From Gemmataceae bacterium (lineage in GTDB: Bacteria > Planctomycetota > Planctomycetia > Gemmatales > Gemmataceae): DNA of 64,000 nt. Location of the stretch: NCBI GenBank assembly GCA_901538445.1, contig LR594584.1:4309006-4373005 (forward strand), given 5' to 3'. This document shows, piece by piece, positions 33,647 through 41,918 of this stretch. Positions within the stretch are counted from its first letter, which is position 1. Every line of letters starts with the position of its first letter. The notes under the pieces are model-generated. The model had not been told where the DNA came from. It saw only the letters and a program-made list of their open reading frames with translations, and ran no database searches. Both the position numbers and the translations under genes were made by a program.

Positions 33647-34960
33647 ATGGCGGCTCCCTTGCTCGGTGCCGGTCTTCGTGTGCGGATCGGGAACTGGCTA
33701 CCCATCGTCGAGGGGCTCCTGACACCGCGGCGGCTGCTCGCGGCGTTCGCGGTGCTCGTGGTCCTGTTCTCCAGCCTCCCGATCAGCCACTCGCTGCGTC
33801 CCAACGGGCACCCCAAGGACTACCCCCTCTGGTACGAGACCGGCCAGAAGGTGATCCGCGGCGAGCAGCTCTACCCGCCCGGGGAGGTGTTCCCGTTCAT
33901 GTACCCGCCGATCGCGGCGGTGCTCCTCGCACCGCTCAGCGCGCTCGGCCCGGTCGCGATGGTCGTGGCGCTGACGGCGATCAACTCGCTCGTGTGGCTC
34001 GGGTGCGCGTTCCTCTCGGCGTACCTCCTCACGGGACGGGCGCTCGGCCGGCACCCGCTGCTCTACTTGGTCCCGGTGTGCTGCTCGGCCCCGTTCGCGT
34101 TCGATACGTACCACCTCGGGCAGGTGAACCTGCTGCTGTTGTTCGTGATGCTCGGGGCGTTCGCGTGCCTGCGGGCGGGCCGCGAGTGGGGGGCCGGGGC
34201 GCTGGTGGCACTGGCCGTCGGCATCAAGGCGTTCCCGCTCATGGCGGCGGGCTACCTCGTGTACCGCCGGCACTGGGTCGCGTGCGCGTCGCTGGTCGTG
34301 TCCCTGGGGGTGCTGTTCGTCGCGGTGCCGTTCGCGGTCCGCGGCCCGAATCAGGGGGCCGAGGACCTCAAGGTGTGGGCCGGGGGGATGCTGTTCAAGT
34401 ACGACAACGGGTCGATCGGGCAGCGAACCGGCCGGGCGTACAGTTGGAAGAACCAGTCGCTCGTCGGGATGGCGAACCGGCTGCTCCAGCACAAGTCGGC
34501 CGACGAGGACACGACCCGGAACTTCTACGTGAACGTGGCGGACCTCGACTTCCGCGCGACGACCGCGGTCATCGTCGGGGTCGCGCTGGCGATCTGCCTC
34601 TTCTACATCGGCGTGATGCCGCGGCACGCGCACCGCACCCCGGAGTCAAACGCGATCGAGTTCGGGATGCTGCTCCTGATGATCCTTTTGTTCTCGCCGT
34701 ACTCGTTCGGGTACTTCTTCGTGTGGCTCCTGTACCCGTTTGCGGTGCTCGTCCACCGGTGGCAGAAGGCCCCGCCCGGGTCGGCCGACAGGCGGCGGCT
34801 CGCGACGGTGTTCGCCGTGTGCGTCGCGCTACCGGCGCTCACGCTGGTCCACCAGCGCACCGCCGAGGCCTACGGCAACTTCTTCTTCACGACGCTGATC
34901 CTGCTCGGCACCCTCGGCTGGCAGCTCAACAAGCTGAAGCACGCCGCACGGGCCGTGTAG
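33647..34960 (+). CDS. GT87-like (DUF2029) polytopic membrane glycosyltransferase
   Basis: 437 residues from ATG 33647; a TTG two codons earlier is less likely. About ten membrane spans. After span 1, an exposed loop carries DYPLWYETGQKVIRGEQLYPPGEVFPFMYPPIAAVLLAPL; the Y-P-x-x-x-x-F-x-Y-PP pattern is typical of the DUF2029/GT87 family of polyprenyl-phosphate mannosyltransferases. Also FDTYHLGQVNLLLLFVMLG. It probably adds mannose-type sugars on the outer face of the membrane. Monocistronic, ending at a family A palindrome. Confidence 0.82.
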   Translation: MAAPLLGAGLRVRIGNWLPIVEGLLTPRRLLAAFAVLVVLFSSLPISHSLRPNGHPKDYPLWYETGQKVIRGEQLYPPGEVFPFMYPPIAAVLLAPLSALGPVAMVVALTAINSLVWLGCAFLSAYLLTGRALGRHPLLYLVPVCCSAPFAFDTYHLGQVNLLLLFVMLGAFACLRAGREWGAGALVALAVGIKAFPLMAAGYLVYRRHWVACASLVVSLGVLFVAVPFAVRGPNQGAEDLKVWAGGMLFKYDNGSIGQRTGRAYSWKNQSLVGMANRLLQHKSADEDTTRNFYVNVADLDFRATTAVIVGVALAICLFYIGVMPRHAHRTPESNAIEFGMLLLMILLFSPYSFGYFFVWLLYPFAVLVHRWQKAPPGSADRRRLATVFAVCVALPALTLVHQRTAEAYGNFFFTTLILLGTLGWQLNKLKHAARAV

Positions 34961-34965
34961 GTCTT

Positions 34966-35037
34966 CCCTGGGACCGCGGGCGTCTCGCCCGCTGCGAGGC
35001 ACCGCAGAAGAGCGGGCGAGACGCCCGCGGTCCCAGG
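34966..35037. repeat. Palindromic repeat family A, full element
   Basis: CCCTGGGACCGCGGGCGTCT... and its inverse ...AGACGCCCGCGGTCCCAGG, with a short centre. Same words as the arms around the RAYT gene at 16077-16742. Placed between convergent genes, 5 bases after one stop and 12 before the other, so it may end both transcripts. Confidence 0.92.
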
Positions 35038-35048
35038 AGAACAACGCC

Positions 35049-35918
35049 TCACGCCCCGACGGCTTCGCTCAGGAACCCGCGGAGGACGCCGAGGTTCACC
35101 GGGTCCATGTCGGTGCCGTCGTCGGCTTCTTTCGGCGTTTCGAGCACCATCGGCAGGTCGCGGAACCGCGGGTCGGTGACGAGCCGGCGGAAGAACTCGA
35201 TGCCGATCTGCCCCAGCCCGAGCCCCGCGTGCCGGTCCACGCGGCTGCCGAGCCCCGGCACGCTATCGTTGACGTGGAACAGCTTCAGGTGCTCGAACCC
35301 AACCACGTCGCCGAACAGGCCGAACGTCTCCTCGTACTGCTTCGGCGTACCGATCGGGTAGCCCGCGGCGAAGATGTGGCACGTGTCGAGGCACACGCCG
35401 AGCCAGCTCGCGTCTTTCACGCCGCCGAGGATGCGTTGGAGGTGCTCGAACGGGCCGCCCAGGCACGTCCCCGAGCCCGCGGTCGTCTCGACCAGCAGTT
35501 TCACCTTGAACCCCTTGCAGCGCTTGCGGACCGCGTCGAGCCCGGCGGCGACGCGCTTCAGCCCGGCGGCCTCGCCGCTGCCGTTGTGCGCGCCGGGGTG
35601 CGACACGAGGTAGCTCAGGCCGAGTTGCTCGGCACGTTCGAGTTCGATCACGAGCGCGTCGATCGACTTCTGGAACGCCGCGTCGTCGGGGCTGGCGAGG
35701 TTGATGAGGTACGAGTCGTGGGCGGTCGGGTAGCGCAGGCCGGCGGCCTTTACGGCCCGCTTGAACTGCGCCGCGTCGGCCGGGTCGATCGGCTTGGCGG
35801 CCCACGAGTTCGGGCTCTTGGTGAAGATCTGCAGCGCCGTGCAGCCGAGCTTCGTGGCGGCCGCAACCGCGTTAGACACCCCGCCCGCGATGGACAGGTG
35901 AGCGCCGAGGAACGGCAT
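35049..35918 (-). CDS. nfo: Endonuclease IV (AP endonuclease)
   Basis: 289 residues from ATG 35916-35918, where family similarity starts. It removes abasic and oxidised sites during base excision repair using three metal ions. Motifs: MPFLGAHLSIAGGVSNAV, ALQIFTKSPNSW, YLVSHPGAHNGSG, LLVETTAGSGTCLGG, GVCLDTCHIFAAGYPI, LFHVNDSVPGLGSRVDRHAGLGLGQIG. All metal-ligand His, Glu and Asp segments expected in the family are present, and length is normal. Confidence 0.95.
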   Translation of the reverse strand: MPFLGAHLSIAGGVSNAVAAATKLGCTALQIFTKSPNSWAAKPIDPADAAQFKRAVKAAGLRYPTAHDSYLINLASPDDAAFQKSIDALVIELERAEQLGLSYLVSHPGAHNGSGEAAGLKRVAAGLDAVRKRCKGFKVKLLVETTAGSGTCLGGPFEHLQRILGGVKDASWLGVCLDTCHIFAAGYPIGTPKQYEETFGLFGDVVGFEHLKLFHVNDSVPGLGSRVDRHAGLGLGQIGIEFFRRLVTDPRFRDLPMVLETPKEADDGTDMDPVNLGVLRGFLSEAVGA

Positions 35919-36019
35919 CGTGAACCTCCGTGGGGTGCCGGGCGTCACTACGCGGTGCATTCTGCCAGGACCGGCCGCGGAACGCATCGCCAGTTGCCCG
36001 AGGGGTGGCTGTCGACGCG

Positions 36020-36084
36020 GGGCGAACCCTGAGCGCCAGCGAGGGGGTGCGCCTCACCCCCTCGCTGGCGCTCAGGGTTCGCCC
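36020..36084. repeat. Palindromic repeat family C, full element
   Basis: GGGCGAACCCTGAGCGCCAG... and ...CTGGCGCTCAGGGTTCGCCC. It lies between nfo and the cimA promoter region, so here it separates divergent genes. Confidence 0.9.
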
Positions 36085-36105
36085 AAACCCGCACGCGTCT
36101 CCGGG

Positions 36106-36133
36106 TTGCCGAACGCAGAGCCCGCCGTAAGAT
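36106..36133 (+). promoter_or_regulatory. Predicted cimA promoter
   Basis: TTGCCG (36106-36111), 16 bases, TAAGAT (36128-36133): two weak hexamers, about 220 bases ahead of the cimA start. Confidence 0.35.
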
Positions 36134-36161
36134 TCTCGAGAGCCGCACGCAGGGATTAGTT

Positions 36162-36254
36162 GTGAACCCGCCCGCCGCAAAATCGCCGATCCGCACCACG
36201 ATTCCCACGGCGCAGGGAGTGCGCGCCGCCGTCGCGGCGGTTACCAGCGGGTGA
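36162..36254 (+). CDS. Candidate 30-residue leader peptide upstream of cimA
   Basis: GTG at 36162 with AGGGA 8 bases upstream opens a frame ending at TGA 36252-36254. It contains two Ile, three internal Val and four Thr codons; the middle reads SPIRTTIPTAQGV and the end VRAAVAAVTSG. A terminator follows 40 bases later, and cimA follows that. This is the layout of an amino-acid attenuator for isoleucine-pathway genes. No homologue was compared, so the peptide is a hypothesis. Confidence 0.35.
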   Translation: MNPPAAKSPIRTTIPTAQGVRAAVAAVTSG

Positions 36255-36293
36255 TCGGGGGCGCAAGGTAACGTGACACCTGGCCAACCCCGG

Positions 36294-36314
36294 AGCCCCG
36301 CTTCGGGGTTTTTT
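36294..36314 (+). terminator. Intrinsic terminator in the cimA leader (possible attenuator)
   Basis: CCCCG-CTT-CGGGG followed by six T (36309-36314), only 37 bases before the cimA ATG. A textbook rho-independent terminator in front of a gene suggests conditional read-through or the end of a short leader RNA. Confidence 0.75.
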
Positions 36315-36351
36315 CGTGCCCACTCCCAAACTCTCCACCGGACGAGATGCG

Positions 36352-37920
36352 ATGAGCCGCGTTTTCATCTACGACACCACCCTCCGCGACGGCAGCCAGG
36401 GCGAGGGCGTGAACTTCTCCCTTCAAGACAAGCTCCTCCTCACCCGCCGGCTCGACGAACTCGGCGTCGACTACGTCGAGGGCGGGTACCCGCTGTCGAA
36501 CCCCAAGGACTTCGAGTACTTCCGGGCGGTCCGCGACCTGCCGCTGAAGCATGCGAAGGTGTGCGCGTTCGGTATGACGCGGCGCAAGCACAGCCCGCCC
36601 GAAACCGACACGTGCCTGAAGGCGCTGCTCGACGCGCAGACGCCGGTGGTCACCATCGTGGGCAAGACGTGGGACTTCCACGTCACGAACGTGCTGGGCA
36701 CCACGCTCGACGAGAACCTGAAGATGATCGCCGACTCGGTCGGCTACTGCCGGTCGCAAGGGCGCGAGGTGTTCTACGACGCCGAGCACTTCTTCGACGG
36801 CTACCGGGCCAACCCCGACTACGCACTGCAAACGCTGAAGGCCGCCGCGGACGCTGGGGCGAGCGTCGCGATCCTGTGCGACACGAACGGCGGCACGATG
36901 CCCGAGCGCGTCAACGAAGTCGTGCAGGCGGCCCGCGCCGCGGTGCCGTGCGAGATCGGCATCCACTGCCACAACGACTGCGAGCTGGCGGTCGCGAACT
37001 CGCTCGCGGCCGTCCGCGGCGGCGCGACCCAGGTGCAGGGCACGATGAACGGGATCGGCGAGCGGTGCGGGAACGTGGACCTCGTGAGCGTGATCGCCAA
37101 CCTGGCGCTCAAGTACGGGTACGAGGTGCTGCGGCCGGACAGCCTCGGGCGGCTCACCGAGGCGTCGCGGTACGTCTACGAGCTGGCGAACATGAACTTC
37201 CGCCCCGGGCAGCCGTTCGTGGGCCAGAGCGCGTTCGCGCACAAGGGCGGGATGCACACGCACGCGGTCGCCAAGGACCCGACGACCTACGAGCACATCC
37301 GCCCGGAGCAGGTCGGCAACGAGCGCCGCATCCTGGTGTCGGAGCTGTCGGGGCAGTCCACGATCCTGACGAAGACGACGAAGTACCAGGTGAGCCACGA
37401 CAAGGCGCTGATGGGGAAGATCCTGAACACCGTGCAGGACCTGGAGAACGCCGGGTACGAGTTCGAGGCGGCCGAGGCGTCGTTCGACATCCTGGTGAAG
37501 AAGGCGGCCGGGCTGTACAAGCCGTGGTTCGAGCGGGTCGCGTACCGGGCCAACATCGAGGCCGGGGCCGACGGCGCGGCGACCACCGAGGCGTCGGTGA
37601 AGGTGCGGGTGGGCGGGAGCGTCGAGCACACGGTGAGCGAGGGGGACGGCCCGGTGAACGCGCTCGACGGCGCGCTCCGCAAGGCACTGGTCCCGTTCTT
37701 CCCGCGGCTCGAAGAGATGAAGCTGGCCGACTACAAGGTGCGTGTCGTGAACGCCCGCGAGGGCACCGCCGCCCGGGTGCGGGTGGTGATCGAGTCCCGC
37801 GACGCGACCGACGTGTGGGGCACCGTCGGCGTGAGCGAGAACATCGTCGAGGCAAGCTGGCTCGCACTGGTGGACGCGCTTGAGTACAAACTCTTCAAGG
37901 ACGAGGAGGCCCGCGGCTGA
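36352..37920 (+). CDS. cimA: Citramalate synthase
   Basis: 522 residues from ATG 36352; an in-frame GTG at 36316 is too close to the terminator. Enzyme of the threonine-independent isoleucine route: pyruvate plus acetyl-CoA to (R)-citramalate. Motifs: FIYDTTLRDGSQGEGVNFS (metal Asp and catalytic Arg), DYVEGGYPLSNPKDFE, YDAEHFFDGYRAN, LCDTNGGTMP, IGIHCHNDCELAVANS and GTMNGIGERCGNVDL. YDAEHFFDGY and the ENDCE-type stretch separate CimA from 2-isopropylmalate synthase. The C-terminal LeuA-type allosteric domain is present (VNALDGALRKAL, YKVRVVN), so isoleucine feedback is likely. Followed closely by the Uma2 gene. Confidence 0.93.
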   Translation: MSRVFIYDTTLRDGSQGEGVNFSLQDKLLLTRRLDELGVDYVEGGYPLSNPKDFEYFRAVRDLPLKHAKVCAFGMTRRKHSPPETDTCLKALLDAQTPVVTIVGKTWDFHVTNVLGTTLDENLKMIADSVGYCRSQGREVFYDAEHFFDGYRANPDYALQTLKAAADAGASVAILCDTNGGTMPERVNEVVQAARAAVPCEIGIHCHNDCELAVANSLAAVRGGATQVQGTMNGIGERCGNVDLVSVIANLALKYGYEVLRPDSLGRLTEASRYVYELANMNFRPGQPFVGQSAFAHKGGMHTHAVAKDPTTYEHIRPEQVGNERRILVSELSGQSTILTKTTKYQVSHDKALMGKILNTVQDLENAGYEFEAAEASFDILVKKAAGLYKPWFERVAYRANIEAGADGAATTEASVKVRVGGSVEHTVSEGDGPVNALDGALRKALVPFFPRLEEMKLADYKVRVVNAREGTAARVRVVIESRDATDVWGTVGVSENIVEASWLALVDALEYKLFKDEEARG

Positions 37921-37936
37921 CCCCGCGGGAATCGCG

Positions 37937-38800
37937 ATGGGATCCGATGCGCCCCAACTGCTGTCACGCGCACCGCTCGCGCCGGTCGGCGACCCGTACT
38001 TCTACGGGTGGCGCATGGTCCCGCGTTGGGACGGTGCGGGGAACAACCACTGGGAGAAAGTGCCGCTCACGGCCTGGGACGTTTTGCACCCCGAAGAGGA
38101 CGACTTCATCGTGCAAACCGACGCCCACGACGACGACTGCCACTACCTGAAGGGAGCCTTGAAGGAAGTGCTCGCGGGGCGTCCGGGCGTCAACGTCTTT
38201 TCCGACCTCCGCGTCGACTGGCAGGTGCCGCAACTGAGCGTTCACGGGCCGGACATCGTCGTCTTCGAGGGGGCGAAGTCGCGCTGGGTCCGCGAGCGCG
38301 GCACGTTTCCCGTCAAGGACATGGGGGCACGACCACTGTTGGTGATTGAAATCGTGTCGCCGAACACCCGGGACATCGACACCGTTTCCAAGGTGATCGA
38401 GTACCACCGCGCCGGCGTCCCGGTCTACATTCTCGTTCACCGCGACGAGAGCGGCGGGGCGCCCGCGGTCCACACGGAAGCCTACCGGTTCGAACCGGCG
38501 GGGTACGTCCCGATCCCGGACGACCCGCGCGGCGTGTGGGTCGAGTCGGTCGGGCTCTGGGTCCGTGGACACGGCGACCGCATCGCGTGCTTCGACGCGC
38601 ACGGGGTCCGTATTCCCGAGCGCCCCGAGCTGACCCGCGAACGGAACGAACTGCGGGTCCGCGCCGAGGCCGAGAAGGCCCGCGCCGAGCAGGAGAAGCA
38701 ACGCGCCGACGCCGAGAAGGCCCGCGCCGACGAGGCCGCCCGCAAGCTCGCCGAACTGGAAGCCGAGTTGAAGCGGCTCCGCGGCGGCGATTCGAACTGA
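37937..38800 (+). CDS. Uma2-family endonuclease (DUF820) with coiled-coil tail
   Basis: 287 residues from ATG 37937, 16 bases after cimA. The PD-(D/E)xK core reads GPDIVVFEG...RPLLVIEIVSPNTRDIDTVSKVIEYHRAGVPVYILV, matching the Uma2 pattern D...E.K/S..Y...GV..Y. The last 80 residues form a charged coiled coil rich in EKARAEQEKQRADAEKARAD repeats, common in Gemmata Uma2 proteins. Such genes are present in many copies in planctomycetes and cyanobacteria and their role is not settled. Confidence 0.88.
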   Translation: MGSDAPQLLSRAPLAPVGDPYFYGWRMVPRWDGAGNNHWEKVPLTAWDVLHPEEDDFIVQTDAHDDDCHYLKGALKEVLAGRPGVNVFSDLRVDWQVPQLSVHGPDIVVFEGAKSRWVRERGTFPVKDMGARPLLVIEIVSPNTRDIDTVSKVIEYHRAGVPVYILVHRDESGGAPAVHTEAYRFEPAGYVPIPDDPRGVWVESVGLWVRGHGDRIACFDAHGVRIPERPELTRERNELRVRAEAEKARAEQEKQRADAEKARADEAARKLAELEAELKRLRGGDSN

Positions 38801-38824
38801 CCACCACCAACCCGATCGATACAC

Positions 38825-41800
38825 ATGGCGACCGAACTTCCGAAGGCGTACGACCCGAAGGCCGCGCAGGAGAAGTGGCTCACCTTCTGGGAGCAGAAGG
38901 GCTACTTCCACTCCGAGCCGGACCCGGCGAAGAAGCCGTACACGATCGTCATCCCGCCGCCGAACGTGACCGGCGCGCTGCACATGGGGCACGCCCTCAA
39001 CAACACCTTGCAGGACGTCCTCATCCGGTGGCGGCGGATGCAGGGGTACAACGCGCTGTGGATGCCCGGCACCGACCACGCCGGCATCGCCACGCAGGCG
39101 GTGGTGGAGCGGCAGCTCCTCCAGCAAGAGAAGAAGACCCGCCACGACCTCGGCCGCGACGAACTCGTGAAGCGCATCTGGCAGTGGAAGGACCAGTACG
39201 AGGCCCGCATCCTCGGCCAGCTCCGCGAGATCGGCGCGAGCTGCGACTGGAAGCGCACGCGGTTCACGCTCGACCCCGTTTGTGCGCGGGCCGTGCGCGA
39301 GACCTTCTTCAAGATGTTCCGCGACGGGTACATCTACCGCGGCAAGCGGCTCGTGAACTGGGACACGCACCTCCAGACCAGCGTGGCCGACGACGAGACC
39401 GACACGGTGCCGACCAAGAGCGGGTTCTGGACGTTCAAGTATCAAGTTCTTGGCGAGCCGGGAGCGTCAGCGACCGGAGACCCGGTGTTCATCTCATTCA
39501 GCACCACCCGGCCCGAGACGATGCTCGGCGACACCGCCGTGTGCGTCCACCCGAGCGACGAGCGGTACAAGGCGCTCGTTGGCAAGCTCGTGCTCCAACC
39601 GCACACCGGCCGCAAGATCCCGATCATCGCCGACGGCCAGCTCGCCGACCCCGAACTCGGCACCGGGTGCGTGAAGGTGACGCCGGCGCACGACCCGAAC
39701 GACTACGCCTGTTGGGTGCGCCACCCCGAGATCGGGATCATCAACATCCTGAACCCGGACGGCACGATCAACGACGCCGGCGGCGAGTACAAGGGGCTCG
39801 ACCGGTACAAGGCCCGCGAGGCCGTGACCAAGAAGATGGAGGAACTCGGGCTCTACGTGGGCAAGGAAGACCGCGAGGTGCCGCTGAAGATCAGCGACCG
39901 GAGCAAGACGCCGATCGAGCCCTACCTCTCGGACCAGTGGTTCGTGAAGATGGCTGATCGCACCGACGGCAAGCCCGGCCTCGCGCAGATGGCGATGGAC
40001 GCGGTGACCGGCGGCCGCGTGAAGTTCTTCCCGGAGCGGTACGCCGACGGCTACCTCGCGTGGCTCGGCGAGAAGCGCGACTGGTGCATCTCGCGGCAAC
40101 TGTGGTGGGGCCACCGCATCGCCGTGTGGAGCCGCACGTTCGCCGACCAGAAGACGTTCGAGGACACGCTCGCCCTGGAAGCGGGGACATGGGCGTCGCT
40201 CCCGCACGTGGCCTGGACAACGCAGGACGACACGCGGACCGTCCACATCTGTCTGGCCCACGACGACCAAGACCTGATCGCGGCGCTCACGGCCGACGGG
40301 TTCGCGCAGTCCGACGACGTGCTCGACACGTGGTTCTCGTCGGCGCTGTGGCCGCACAGCACGCTCGGCTGGCCCGGCCCGACGCTGCCCGAAACGAACC
40401 CGCAGCGTAAAGCGCCGGACTGGGACGCCCTGCGCTCCTACTACCCCACCAGCACGCTCGTGACGAGCCGCGACATCATCTCGCTGTGGGTGGCGCGGAT
40501 GGTGATCACCGGGCTTTACAACGTGGGCAACATTCCGTTCAGTGACGTCTACATCCACCCGCAGATGCAAGACGCCTTCGGCAACCGGATGAGCAAGACG
40601 ACCGGAAACGGCATCGACCCGCTCGACATCGTGGACCGGTACGGAGCCGACGCGCTGCGGTATCAGATGGTGGCGCTGGCCGGCGACACCCAGGACAGCC
40701 GGATGCCGGTGTCGAACGTGTGCCCCCACTGTGACACCCTCGTGCCGATTAAGCAGGAGCACCTGAGCGGGCGGACCAAGAAGCTCGTGTGCCCGAACTG
40801 CAAGAAACCGTTCCGACCCGGGGGGCCGTGGACGAGCGAAGACCCCGAACTCATCACCGCGAAGCAGGCATCGGACCGGTTCGACCAGGGCCGCAACTTC
40901 GCGAACAAGATGTGGAACGCGACGCGGTTCATGCTCATGAACCTCGACGGGTACACCCCCGGCCCGGTCGACGTGGCAACGCTGCCGACCGAGGACCGCT
41001 GGCTCCTGTCGCGGCTCGCGACCACCACGAAGGCCGTGACCGCGGCGCTCGAGGCGTACCGGTTCAGTGACGTGGCGCGGCTGGTGTACGACTTCGTGTG
41101 GAGTGAGTTCTGCGACTGGTACATCGAGATGTCGAAAGGCCGGCTGAAGGCCCCCGCGACCCGAGCACCCGCTCAGCGGGTGCTCACCGGCGTGCTCGAC
41201 GGCATCCTGCGGCTCGTGCAGCCGGTGATGCCGTTCGTGGCCGAGTCGCTGTGGCACGCGCTCGGCGAGGTAGCACCGGAACGCGGCCTACCGACGCCGG
41301 CGAAGGCCGAGGAGAGCGTGGCCATCGCGAAATGGCCGACGTACCCCGATGCGTGGATCGACGCGCCCGTGGAAGCGCGCTTCGCCCGCATGCAAGACCT
41401 GGTGCGGAGCGTTCGCGAGGTCCGGAACCGCTACCAGGTGGACGACAAGACGAAGCTCGACGTGACCGTGAAGTGCGCCGACGCCGTGGCCGCCGACTTC
41501 AACGCGCTGGCGGCGTTCATCGGGCCGCTCGCGGGGATCGCGACCCTCACCGCGGGGCCGAACGTGGCGAAGCCGAAGCAGGCCGGCGGCATCGTGCGGC
41601 CCGAGTTCGAGGCGTACGTGTCGCTGGTCGGCCTGATCGACCCGGCCGCCGAGATCAAGCGGCTGGAGAAGCAGATGGCCGACAAGCGCAAGACGCTCGA
41701 CGGCACGAGGGCGAAGCTCTCGAACGAGAAGTTCGTGTCGGCCGCGCCGCCCGAGGTGGTGCAGCAGCAGCGCGAGCTCGTCGCCGACCTCGAGAAGCAG

Positions 41801-41845
41801 CTCGCCGCGCTGGAGGAGAACCTCAAGGACTTGCAAACGGCGTGA
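38825..41845 (+). CDS. valS: Valyl-tRNA synthetase with zinc-ribbon insertion
   Basis: 1,006 residues. HIGH motif as PPPNVTGALHMGHALNN near residue 50, ERS-like FWTFKYQV before the editing domain, STTRPETMLGD, and the KMSKS equivalent NRMSKTTGNGIDPLDIVDRYGADALR near 590. Two oddities: a family B repeat arm encodes about nine residues (EPGASATG near 210) at the entry to the editing domain, and an insertion after the KMSKS loop carries CPHC (633-636) and CPNC (656-659), a likely zinc ribbon not found in ordinary ValRS. The anticodon-binding part (FVWSEFCDWYIEMSKGRL) and the C-terminal coiled coil are intact. It charges tRNA-Val with valine. Confidence 0.96.
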   Translation: MATELPKAYDPKAAQEKWLTFWEQKGYFHSEPDPAKKPYTIVIPPPNVTGALHMGHALNNTLQDVLIRWRRMQGYNALWMPGTDHAGIATQAVVERQLLQQEKKTRHDLGRDELVKRIWQWKDQYEARILGQLREIGASCDWKRTRFTLDPVCARAVRETFFKMFRDGYIYRGKRLVNWDTHLQTSVADDETDTVPTKSGFWTFKYQVLGEPGASATGDPVFISFSTTRPETMLGDTAVCVHPSDERYKALVGKLVLQPHTGRKIPIIADGQLADPELGTGCVKVTPAHDPNDYACWVRHPEIGIINILNPDGTINDAGGEYKGLDRYKAREAVTKKMEELGLYVGKEDREVPLKISDRSKTPIEPYLSDQWFVKMADRTDGKPGLAQMAMDAVTGGRVKFFPERYADGYLAWLGEKRDWCISRQLWWGHRIAVWSRTFADQKTFEDTLALEAGTWASLPHVAWTTQDDTRTVHICLAHDDQDLIAALTADGFAQSDDVLDTWFSSALWPHSTLGWPGPTLPETNPQRKAPDWDALRSYYPTSTLVTSRDIISLWVARMVITGLYNVGNIPFSDVYIHPQMQDAFGNRMSKTTGNGIDPLDIVDRYGADALRYQMVALAGDTQDSRMPVSNVCPHCDTLVPIKQEHLSGRTKKLVCPNCKKPFRPGGPWTSEDPELITAKQASDRFDQGRNFANKMWNATRFMLMNLDGYTPGPVDVATLPTEDRWLLSRLATTTKAVTAALEAYRFSDVARLVYDFVWSEFCDWYIEMSKGRLKAPATRAPAQRVLTGVLDGILRLVQPVMPFVAESLWHALGEVAPERGLPTPAKAEESVAIAKWPTYPDAWIDAPVEARFARMQDLVRSVREVRNRYQVDDKTKLDVTVKCADAVAADFNALAAFIGPLAGIATLTAGPNVAKPKQAGGIVRPEFEAYVSLVGLIDPAAEIKRLEKQMADKRKTLDGTRAKLSNEKFVSAAPPEVVQQQRELVADLEKQLAALEENLKDLQTA
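39452..39479 (+). repeat. Family B repeat arm inside the valS coding sequence
   Basis: GGCGAGCCGGGAGCGTCAGC followed by GACCGGAG, identical in pattern to the intergenic family B arms at 22679-22747 and 41853-41916. It is read in frame as GEPGASATG between FWTFKYQVL and DPVFISFSTTRPETML. Confidence 0.9.
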
Positions 41846-41852
41846 AGTTTGG

Positions 41853-41916
41853 GGCGAGCCGGGAGCGTGAGCGACCGGGGCAACGTTGCTCCGGTCGCTC
41901 ACGCTCCCGGCTCGCC
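41853..41916. repeat. Palindromic repeat family B, full element
   Basis: GGCGAGCCGGGAGCGTGAGC... (41853-41880) and inverse (41889-41916), 28-bp arms with one mismatch. Sits between the convergent stops of valS and truB (7 and 2 bases away). Confidence 0.92.
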
Positions 41917-41918
41917 CG

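Noticed and set aside
36162-36314. A known riboswitch or small RNA ahead of cimA
   Set aside because: No conserved core of a known riboswitch class was recognised; only the leader-peptide and terminator reading is supported.
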